A stretch of DNA of 64,000 bases from Tridacna crocea (taxonomy: Eukaryota > Mollusca > Bivalvia > Cardiida > Cardiidae). Both the position numbers and the translations under genes were made by a program. The stretch is taken from NCBI GenBank assembly GCA_943736015.1, contig OX031065.1, positions 29,216,427 to 29,280,426 of the forward strand, written 5' to 3'. Positions 41,490 through 53,400 of this stretch are shown piece after piece (the stretch's first letter is position 1; every line of letters begins with the position of its first letter). Under the pieces are notes generated by a model. That model was given only the letters and a program-made list of their open reading frames with translations, was not told the DNA's origin and did no database searches.

Positions 41490-44400
41490 GTTTGTATCAA
41501 TTTAACCCTTTACCGCACAAACCTGACCTTTACCGCACAAACCTGACCTTTAACGACCCCGACTGTTAACGACCCTGGGAAAGAAAGCTTTTGAAAACAT
41601 TGCAGGAAAAGGAGAAAATGCTGGGTGCCCAGCATTTTCTCCATTTCCCACAATGTTTTCTACCCTTCCCAAATGAAATTTCGATTTTTGAGTCCATTTA
41701 TTTTGTCATCTGCAAATGCTTTCACTTTGGACCTCCAAAATTTTGTCCTTTGGCAGAGAGTTACCAATAACCCTTTACAGATCAGTTCCATGGTTTAATA
41801 ATGTTGAAAAAGAAGGCTTTCAGACATGTACATGTACTTGGTGAAATGTTTAGAGTGTATCTGAGGCTGAAACTGTCCTTAGCGGTATCAGCATTACACA
41901 ACAAATGTAGCCTTTTGGTAGCTTCTGACATGTTGAATGTCACAGTAGGTTGTCAGGCAAGAAAAAAACACCAGACAAACTTGTTTCCTCCAACAATTTT
42001 TCCTGCAACCTTTAATTCAAGACTACAGTGCTCGTACCAAGCATCACTACAGTGAGTACAGAAGAAAATTCAGTATACAAGTATTTGTCTCTTTTCTACG
42101 TATATTTTGTACCCTTTTGCAGATACCGGTATATACCATATTGAGCTGCATTTGATTTGTTTTCTGTGAAGGCTTTCAACTTTGTTAATAAGCTTAAATT
42201 GTTGTAGACTGGTAAAGAGTCTACACATGCAGAAATAATCTTCATAATTATGTTGTTCATAAACATTATTAACATTTAGAGAAGTTGCAGGTTTTTTATT
42301 TGGACCAGTGTTTTCCTCGAATCTCCAAGATCATTCTAATCATCACTATTTTTTGGTTTGTTTCTCTATGGGCTATTCAATGGGTTGATTTGAATGTAAC
42401 ACCAATATGCATGTACCATATTCATTACCAAAATAACTTTTGCATTAAGGTGTGGACTGCTTAACCCTTTACTCCATAGATACTCATTTCAACGCATTGC
42501 TTGTAGGAGCCTTTGGAAAACATTGTGGCAAAAAGGTGAAATTGCTCGTGACGAGCAATTTCACCTTTTGCCACAATGTTTTCTATGCTATCAAAAAATG
42601 TTATATACACATAGGAAACGGCTTCATCCCTTGCTGTTATTTAGGGTCAATTTGAGATGCCATAGAAATGCCTTATGGGGTAAAGGGTTAATATCTGTTG
42701 TGCTTAATTCTAGCTGTAAACTTTCATTGAATTTGCATTAAACTTTTAGAATGACTGAACATTTTGAACAGAAATTAGAAGCCAATTCATAAATAGTGTA
42801 CAAATTTAGCTAAGAGAAGGAAATGGCTTTAGCATACCTCATGATTGTGACCCATGGGGTAATTTTTTGCCTATAATTGAAATTTTAATTAACATCATAT
42901 ATAGCCACTTCTGTGTATAAATTTTCTTCTTTTTATTTATTTTGTTATAGAACTGAAAAGGAATTGAGAAGAGAAGCCGAAAGATTGATAGAACTGAGTG
43001 AACATTCAGCAGTTATTGCCTTGTATGGAATTTTGCTGGAAGAAGACCATTATGGACTTGTGATTGAATACATGCATTTTGGAAATTCCTTTGATTTTGT
43101 CAGAGACTATGAAGGTATGAAAAGTTTCCACAGTACTTGTATTTCTTTCATTGTGGAAGGCCTGACAAAACTGCAGTTGCATATTGCTTTCTTGGAAAAC
43201 TTTTGTCTGGTCAGTTGGCAGGGGTCTTGGTAACTTGTTCACGGCTGTGGTGAATCATGTTGCCATGAGCCGAAGGCGGGCAGCATGGCGACTTGATAAA
43301 GGAAAGATATACAGATGGCTATTACTCCAAAAGTATTACAGCTATTAATGTCAAAATTCATAAACTGATAGATCTTATTAATTAATAGAAAATGTAATTT
43401 TTCCATTCATGGCTTCATGGTAGAATTAGGGTTAGTTTTCTCCATTATCTTGCTGGTCAAAATTTCACATTTCAGTCACTATCCTCCCCAACAGAATTTT
43501 GCTGTCAGTCTGTCCATTCGTTCGTTGACTTAAATACATATTGAGAATATTTCTAACATAGTAATGGCCTTTTCACTTCAATTTTTAAGGGCATGAAGAG
43601 GTCCTTTTAGGATAAAAGAAATGAATTTATATTAATTTCATACATTTTTTGATAAGCAATTGTTCGGGAAGCAAAACCCGTCTCTGATGGCTCTTGTAGA
43701 TGGCCAGCCGTGGGAATTGAACCCATACTCTCATGATCACGAGTCATACTCTCTACCAACTGAGCCATGCGGGCTGGTCGGGAATGCTTTTTGCCAGTAT
43801 ACAGCAATATATATCTGGGGAATATTATCCAATCAGATTATGAGAAATTTCGGGGTACGGACAAAAAAACCCTAGGACAAAACCCCCCTAGGACAAAATT
43901 CCCATGGACAAAACCCCCATGGACAAAACCCCCATACCCTTAACTGAAAAGTGGACAAAGCCCCCATGGTTTTAGAATGATTCTTTTTGTACAATCATGT
44001 TGAAGTTGAATAAAATTTACTGCTTTAAATACTTGTGGGGGTTGTAAAAAATAATGTTTTTGTATAAGTTAAAAATTGATTTGATAAGAATATTTTTTCT
44101 TAAAATTGTGCTTTATGATAAAAAATGTGTTGTTTTTCTTTCTTAAAATTGTGCTTTATGGCCAAAAATGTACTGTTTTCTGTATACATTCATAATAAAT
44201 TCATTTAAATTTTTTATATATTTTTTTTCTTGTTTGGTGCTTTTTTATATGTTCAAATCTACTTCTAAACATTATGACGGATGTAAACTTGCAAATCAGG
44301 TGTCTTAATCCCTTCTCAACATCTGTCTTACCCAAGTCTGTATAGGTGTTAATATATCAATAGAAACTATCAATAAACTTGAGTTACAAATATCTAAATC

Positions 44401-47400
44401 ATTTTTTGCCTTTCATGTTTGATTTTTTTTTTCTTAAATCAAAGAGACTTGTTTTGAACACTTTAAAACTGTTTGCAAATTATGTGTGTTTTCTCAAATT
44501 TATGTGCTTTTTAAATATGATGGGGGTTTTGTCCTAGGGGGCTTTTATCCTATGGGGGTTTTGTCCTAGGGGGGTTTTGTCCTGGGTTTTTTTGTCCTAC
44601 ACTCGAAATTTCAGTGCAGTATAATGATACAAAATGTAGATGTGTTAGGACAAAAAACAACCCTTAACTACCTATGCATGTTAAAAGTGACCTTTAAATA
44701 GTCAAAATTGTCAATGAATGCATATAAAACATGGAAGAAGAAAATGCTATTTACAAGCAATTTCTCCTTTTATCACAATGTTTTCAAAAACCTTCTTTCT
44801 CAAAGGCATGAAATGAAATTATTTTTGGGTAAATATTTAATCTGTTGCAAATACATGTAATAGACAATTTTCCAGTTACATTTGATATAAGTGATATTTC
44901 GTTGTTATTATTGTAAGCTGCGCACCAGAAGGATCATGTGACACCGGACAAACAAAGCATAATTTCAATGAGAAATGCTGTATGTCCCATTCGCAAATCC
45001 TTTAAATTTGGACAAATGTACAACTGAAAAAAAAAAAAGACATTCCAAGAAGTCTAAAGGTTATGAATTACCGTACTACACAATTTAAACATATTTTCTG
45101 ATATTGCTTATGAAACAAAAATAATCACGAACAGGCAAAATACATGCATGCATTTTATGAGATTGCATTGAAATATAGAGCATGTAGAGACTAAGAATGA
45201 ACTTACCCTCTGTAACCTGTATAAAATTCATAATACATGTACTGTCCACTAATGATCAACAAACAAGTAAATTGATATGAAACAAAGGATAAAAAGAGTC
45301 GGTTTAATGTGACACATGTGTGTTAATCTGTTCAAAGCAAGTACATTACAGCTCTTCTAAAGGTCACCCACCCTGCAGTGTGATACTGAGATCAAAGGAA
45401 CACCAAGTTATCCATTTACCCAATTTTATAAAACTTCATTAGACACATGTTTTTTAGATATGTACTCAAAATGAAGCTTGTATCAATATTTTGTGAAGAA
45501 GGCATGGAAGGTTTGAAAGATCTGAAGCCAGATTTGTTTTGTTCATACGAGCAGTTATTTATCAATTGGATATAAAGTTTCACAAAATTCCGTCCAATGG
45601 TATTGGAGATATTCACCTGGACGGATGGACAGCGATAAAACTATATCCCATAATAAAATGGAAAGCTTGCAACAAGCATTTTCTCCTGTTTCAACGATAT
45701 ATTTTTTTTTTTTTCCAAAGACAATTACAACAATTTGACCCAAGTTTATTTTATCGTCTCCATATGCTAAGTATCTGGACGAGTGCAAAGTGTTGTAGTT
45801 GGGTGAAAACACTCACTGTAACTATTTAAAAACTCTATACCACATAACCCAAGCTTTTTATAACCCTGAGAAATACAGTTTTAAGAAATGTTGTTGAAAA
45901 GGGAGAAAGTTCTGGTAACCAACCTTTCCTCTTTTTCCTTTGCAATTCTTCCTACAGAAAACTTCATTTTTTGAGTCACATTCAAATTGTTGTATGCAAA
46001 GGCTTTTAATTTGGGCATGCAAGTCTCAAATTGTTGTTTGGTTAAGAGTTAACCCTTTACTCCATAGATATTCATTTCTACGCATTGCTTGTAGGAGCCT
46101 TGGAAACATTGTGGCAAAAGGAGAAATTGTTCATGATGAGCAATTTCACCTTTTCCCACAATGTTTTCTATGCTATCAAAAGGTGTCATATACACAATAA
46201 GAAACAGCTTCATCCTTGCTGTTATTTAGGGTCAATTAGAGATACCATAGAAATGCCTTATGGGGTAAAGGTTAATGAAGATTCAGTGTTGTAAAAAATG
46301 GGGAAAATAATATTAATATAATTATGAGTAATAGACCTTTCCTATTCTATGTCTGAATGGTCAACAAATGTTTGATGAATTCCCTAGCTAAGTTTGTAAC
46401 ATACACTGGCTTGAAATCCAGGGATCTGTGGTTTGATTTATTCAAACTATGAAAGTGATAATTTTTCTTAAAAAAAAAAATAGTTCCAGTATTTGCAGAT
46501 AGACAGAGACAGTCTATTTACCAAAAACTGGGACATCATACATTTTATATTTACACGAAAATTCTGGTATTTACAGGTAATTGGCAAATGGTGTATTGTA
46601 GAAGAAAGCAAATAGCCAAAAGCTCTAATATATGTAAGAATCAAATGAAAACCAAAAAACTTGGTCATCCTCGTTTTTCCCACTACGTTTTCTACCCTTT
46701 CTAAGAAAGAAACCATCATTTGAGTTACATTTAACCCTTTACCACACAATGATGACTTTTAACGCCCCTGAAAGCGAAGGCTTTTGAAAGGCTTTTACCA
46801 ACATTTTCTCTTTTTCCCACAATGTTTTCTATACTTTCAAAGAAAAATAACTTCATAATTATGGGCCACATTGAAACTGTCATCTGCAAATGCTTTCAAG
46901 TTGGACAGGTCTAAAATTTTATCATGTGGTAAAGGGTAATTTGTAGTCTGCAGATGCTTTCAGTTTGGTCGATTTCAATATTTTCACTCTTTACCACACA
47001 AATCCAAGTTTTAACAACCCAGAAGGGGAAAGCTTTTGAAAACATTGTGGAAAAGGAGAAAATGCTGATAACAAGCATTTTCTCCTTTTCCCACAATGTT
47101 TTCCACCCAATCAAAGTAAAATTGCACCATTTGGGCATGACTGAAATTGTTGCCTGCGAATCTTTTCAATTTGGATAATGCTAAAATTTTGTTGTTTGGT
47201 AAAGGGCTAAACTGTTTCAACATTTAATCCACAATAGAATTTAAGCCGCAATAGAATTACCGTCTGCATCTTCTTTCAATTCCTTCTGGTACTGAAAATG
47301 TGGATGGAATCTCAGAATAGCGGGATCCTCTTATTTTCGAGTTTGTTATCATTAATCTTAAGAAGGAAAAATTCCATTCTGACAAAAATCAGTTGTAATA

Positions 47401-50400
47401 GCAGGCAGTTTGTATTGTCCGGGTGGTCTGGAGTAGAGGTTGTACTATACAGCCATCCATCCACCCATACATACATACACACAAAGGGCTACTGATATCT
47501 GTTTTGTTAATTTCAAGGGTTGGACCTAATATTTGAAGAGCCAAATATTAATCTACCCACTTAGCTATGGATTGACAATAGATCATAGCATACATTGTAA
47601 CAATGCTCCCCTCCCCTTGTTTTAGAATTCCCTTCTCTCTCTTTCTCCCATCTTTTCATTCTCTGAACAGCCAGCATTACTCTATTTCAGTGAAGTCACC
47701 TTTACTGCTACGTATGATATCTCAAGTGGCATCAGCCATGAAGCATCTCCATAGCTTTACTCCACCAATGTTTCATGGGGATCTGAAAGCAGACAACATT
47801 TTGATAAACAATTTTTTTAATGCAAAGGTAATTCAAGATTTATTATTCTTTACCAAACAATCTGAAGTTTGAACAACTGTAATGGAGAAGGTATATGAAA
47901 ACACTTTTGGAAAAGGAGATAATGCTGGAAATTAACCTTATTACATTCTCTGGTAGTGTTTTGTATCCTCTAAAAGATGGATATATATAGGATTTGATAT
48001 GAGGGATTTTATGTGCATCTAGGGAAAATATTATTAAGTGAGCCTTTGGAGGGCTTAAGATGGGACACCCTAATGGTTTCATGTAAGATCACCTTTTATT
48101 GCCAAAATGGTACGGGCTCAGCTGAGACTGGTGTAATCTGTAATTGATGTGGGAAACCAGGGTCTATTTAGGGATTGATAACAGATTACCATAGTCGTAG
48201 CTGAATCTGTTCATTTTTTGGGCAATGAAAGGCAACGTTACAGGTATCCCATGACGGTGCCCTATCCTTAATAACATTTTTTCTTGAAGAGTGTACTGAA
48301 GTCTTGTCTCATACCCCAATAAAGATCATATTCCTTTTCTCACATAACAATATTTCAAAAATTATAGATCAGAAGATGCAAAACTTTATAGATCTATGCA
48401 GCTGTGGTAATATCCATAAAACCCATTGACTTTTATGAAATATATACAAAGTGATGTCAAAAATGATGTTACAGAATTGTGATAAGAAAACTTGTAACGG
48501 GTATAAATGTAATGGGTATGTTACACTGAAAACAAGGGAGGAGCCTATGTGATAAAATTTTAAATTCATTCTGCATTGCAGGGATTTTTCACTCTGGTCA
48601 CGAATTTACGTTATTTACCACATCACTCTTTCATTAATAACTGTTTCATTCTTATTTTGTTTGTAAATGGACTTGGTGAAATAGTTACTATATTGCTTTA
48701 CTACAACCAGGTATGCGACTTCGGTCTCTCTGAGTGGAAAACGACCTCACAGATGATGACACCGGATCAGCCAGCCAATGCTCGAGGAGGTACTCTCTGC
48801 CATACTGCTCCAGAACGTTTGAAAGACTTGAATTGCAAATCCACAAAGGCAATGGATATCTATTCATTTGGAATTACAGTTTGGGAATTGTTTGCAGGGG
48901 AGAGACCTTATAAAAGTATGTATTAATTGCTAGGCAACACTTTACCAAACAATCTTGTGTTTTCACAACCCTCAAAATGTAGTCTTTTAAAAACATTCTG
49001 GAAAATTGAGAAAGTGCAGGTTATTGGCATTTTCTCTTTTATTTAGAATGTTTTCTAACCTCTTTTGAAAGGATTCGTAGAATTAAAGAGTTCCTGCTGT
49101 TAATGAATTGAATCACATGCAAAATGTAATCATAGTGCATGCTGGGAATAAAGTTTTTTCTGATTATGATAATTATGTGTAATATTAACTGACATGAGTG
49201 CAGCCCATACTTCCATGAAAATTTGACAATGCCTCTAAGATTTGTCCCAGTGACCTACTTTTTGACATTATGTGACCTTATTTATCATACTCCTCCATGA
49301 TATTATGATGCCCATGGTGTTAAAACGCCCCACCACAGGGGTCACAAGTCCATACATGGGAACAAAAAAGGAAAACTTTAAAGTTTTTCTCTTTTCTAGT
49401 ACTAGAAGGTGTAGTGCTTTGATATTTGCCATTTACTCTCACATAGTGGACCTCCTTTGTTCATAATTATGATGTTCTTGGGTCAAAACTGGCCCACCCG
49501 GGGGGTCAAGTTCGACCATAGGAAGAAAGAAGGAAATCTTGTAAATTTTTCTTCTTTGAAATGGGAAGGTGTAGAGCTTTTATATTTGGTACATATAGCA
49601 ATGTAGCAAATCCTAGTCACCCTCTACTGAGTATGTTCATGTGACGCTCCTGGGGGTCAATACTGCTTTCCCAATCCCCCCGTCAAAAGTTCAAACATAT
49701 GAACGAAGAAGGAAAACTAACATTCTTCCTCTATAAAACTAGAAGGCTTAGAGCTTTGATATTTAATATGTAGTATCTCTTAGTAGACCTCTACCAAGTT
49801 TGTAAATATGATCTCTGGGGAATAAAAAACTAGCCCCGTCCAGGCGTCATAATTTCAAACATCTATATAGAAACAAAATGGGGAAAACTTTAGAATGCTT
49901 CTTCTCTAAAACTAGAATGCATAAAGCTTTGATATTTGGCATCTAGCACCTTCTAGTGGACCACTACCAAAATGGGAAATATGATGCCCATGGAAAAAAG
50001 TAGCCGCACCTAGGATCACAAGTTCGAACATAGAAATAAAATCAGAAAAAGTTTAAAATTCTTCTTCTCTAAAACTAGAAGGCATAAAGCTTTGATATTT
50101 GGAATCTAGCATCTTCTTGTGGACTTCTACAAAGTTTGTAAATATGATGTCAGTGGTGTCCAAACTGGCCTGTCGTGGGAAAATTTTAAAATTTGTCTTC
50201 TTTTAAACTAAAACTGGAAGGCATAAAGCTTTGATATTTGGCATCTAGCATCTTCTAGTAGGCCACTACCAAGTTTGTAAATATGATGCCCTTGGTGTCA
50301 AAATTGGCCTGTCCTGAGAAAACTTTAAAAAAAATCTTCTTCTCTAAAACTAGAAAGCATAAAGCTTTGATATTTGGCATCTAGCATCTTCTAGTGGACC

Positions 50401-53400
50401 ACTACCAAGTTTGTAAATATGATGCCCTTGGTGGCAAAATTGGCCTGTCCTGGGATAACAACTTCAAACATAGGAACAAAATAAGAAAAATCTAAAATTC
50501 TTCTTCTCTGAAACTAGAAGGCATAAAGCTTTGATATTTGGCATCTAGCTTCATAGTGGACCTTTACCAAGTTTGTGCATATGATGCCCCTTGGGTCAAA
50601 ACTGGCCACCACTGGGGTCACAAGTTCAACCATAGGATTAAAGAAGGAAAACTTTAAAATTCTTCTTCTCTGAAACGAGAAGGCATAGAGCTTTGATATA
50701 TGGTATGTAGCATTTCCAAGTGGACCTCTACCAAGTTTGTTCATATGATGCTCTTTGGGTCAAAACTGGCTCCGCCCTAGGGGTCACAAGTTCAACCATA
50801 GGAAAAAAGAGGGAAAAATTTAAAATTCTTCTTTTCTGAAACTAGAAGGCACAGTGCTTTGGTTTTGGTATGTAGCATTTCCTAGTGGACCTCTACCAAG
50901 TTTGTTCATATGATGCCCCTGCCCTAGGGGTCACAAGTTAAAATATATGAACAAAGAAATAAAACTTTAAAATTCTTTTTCTGAAACTGGAAAGGTATAG
51001 TTTTGATATTTGGTATGAGGCATCTCCTAGTGGCTTTCAACTGAGTTTGTTCATATGCTGCCCCTTGGGTAAAAACAGGCCCGACCCCTGGGGTCCCAAG
51101 TTCAAACTTGGAACAAAGAAAGAAAACTTTAAAATTCTTCTTCTCTAGAATTGGAAGTTGTAGAGCTTTTATGATTGGTATGTAGCATTTCCTAATGGAC
51201 CTCTACCAAATTTATTCATATGATGCTGCTGGTGTCAAAACTGGCCCAGCCCCGGGGTCCCAAGTTCAAATACTGGAACAAAGAAGGAAAATTTTAAAAT
51301 CCATTTCTTTGAAATTGAAGACATACAGCTTTGATATTTGGTATGTAGTGAATCTGTTCTTAGTTTGTTAGCCCACCCGAGCACACCGTCAAAAGGTCAT
51401 CTAAAAGACAGAATATAGAAGGGAAAAGAGAGCAAATTAGACAAACTTTTGACAAACATTTTTTTTTCATTCATTTACATTTACCAACTTCTGTTATCAC
51501 CCTTTATGAATGTTTTTCTTAAAGATGTAGTGGATTTAACGCTAATCAAGACCTCAGTGTGTGAAGGCCAAAGACCTGACCTTGAGAGTTTATGCAGTGA
51601 TTGTCCTGAGATCATCAGGCTGATGATCAGTAAATGTTGGCATCAGGATGGGCTTAAAAGACCAGAATTTGATGGTAAAGTTTAATTTTGTTTTAAATAA
51701 TTCTTCACTGTGCAATCTCAAATTTTAATGACCTTGAGAATGGAGCCTTTTAAAATTTTTGTGGGAAAAGGAGAAAATGCTGGAAATCAGCGTTTTCTTC
51801 TTTTCCCATAATGTGTTCACCACTTGGAAGAAAATTTTCATTGACTTCTCAACGCTGAATTTGTTATATGTAAATTCTTTCAGTTTGGTCACATCTGAAA
51901 TTTTTTTGTTTGATAAAGAATTTATGTAAGAATACTTATCACTACTGCAACAACCACCATGAATTAACCATGAAAAATCCATCAAAAAGCCATTACCTAA
52001 AACCAATTAAAAGCAACATAATCCATGGCCATTAAATTTGGGTAAAACACCATCAATTTTTGGTAATCACCCATTAAAAGTTATGCCATTGACTTTTAAT
52101 GGGCGCATTAAAAATATATTTCATGGGTCATTAATTGATATAATAATGGCCATGAACATTATTATATATGAATTTCATGGTCATTTAATGGCTAGTGAAA
52201 AAAGACCATTACATCTTCAGTAATGGTATAGGCCGTAAATTACATATTACATAATTTTAGACTGGACCAAATTCAAAGCATTTTCTGCTAAAAACATAAA
52301 GTTGTCTCAAAAATTTAAATTTGTTTGAGAAAGAATAGAAAACATTGTGAAAAAAGGAGAAAATGATAATTCTTAGTGTTTTCTCCTTTTTCAACAATTG
52401 GTTTAAAAAGGCTGGTTCCTAAAGGTCTTAAAAAGATTTTACACTGTCAAAATGTTCATACACAAAGTAACAGTGACAGGGCTTTGACAATACTAATCTG
52501 AATTGCTAAACTAAAACTGCTATGAATAACATTGTATTTTCATGACCCCATGAGAGAAATACTCTGAAAACATTTTGAATAATGATGAATTGCTCTTAAC
52601 CAACAATTTCTTCCTACCTTAAAATATTTTCTACCATTTGAAGAAAACAAGTCCATCATTCAAGACATGTTTTTTTTTTATCCTTTTGGTCTCTAGATCT
52701 TGAAATGCTTTCAAGTTGAACAAGTCATGAATATACATGTATATGGTCATCTAGTAAAGAATAATCCTATGAAACCTAAAACTGTCTAGAACCAATCACG
52801 AGTTCTGACAACCTTGAGGAAGAAGGCTTTTGAAAAAAATATGATAAACAAAAAATCACGGTATCACCATGGAACTAAGAAAACTGTGTTGAAGCCATAG
52901 GTCTTCAATCACCTTGACTGCATAAATATCTCGATAGGTATAATGACGTATGAAAATTGTGGTTTCAGTCTTTTAATTTCAAAATATTTGAAGATAAGTC
53001 AGCAATTATTATAAGAAAGTGTGTGAAAAGAACAAAGTCAATACAACAAACACAAGCCAGGACTGAGGACAAGTCTTCTCCTTACGGGTTAAATCGTCAT
53101 GTGTCCCTCACCTATTTGTTTTGGGTCGAACTGTCTTTGGGCCGAATGCTCTTTCACCAAAGTGAAAACATCTCCCACATTCAGTAAGATAAAAAACATT
53201 AATGTCATAAAATTGTTTATTCATATTCAGCAGTATTCGTTAGAACTTGCTTTTTTTTCAATTTCATTAGATCATAAGCAATTTAATATTTCACAACGGC
53301 AAGGCATCATCCATTTCACTTTGCACTTTTCCTTGTCCAAACCAAAATCTGCCTCAGTGTCTCTCCCATCAGTCAATTTCCTAGATATGTTCGTCATTTT

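Noticed and set aside
47655-47672. Alternative acceptor CTGAACAG for kinase exon 3.
   Set aside because: Using it puts a stop codon (TGA) in frame before the kinase motif; the acceptor at 47690 keeps the frame and has a better pyrimidine tract.
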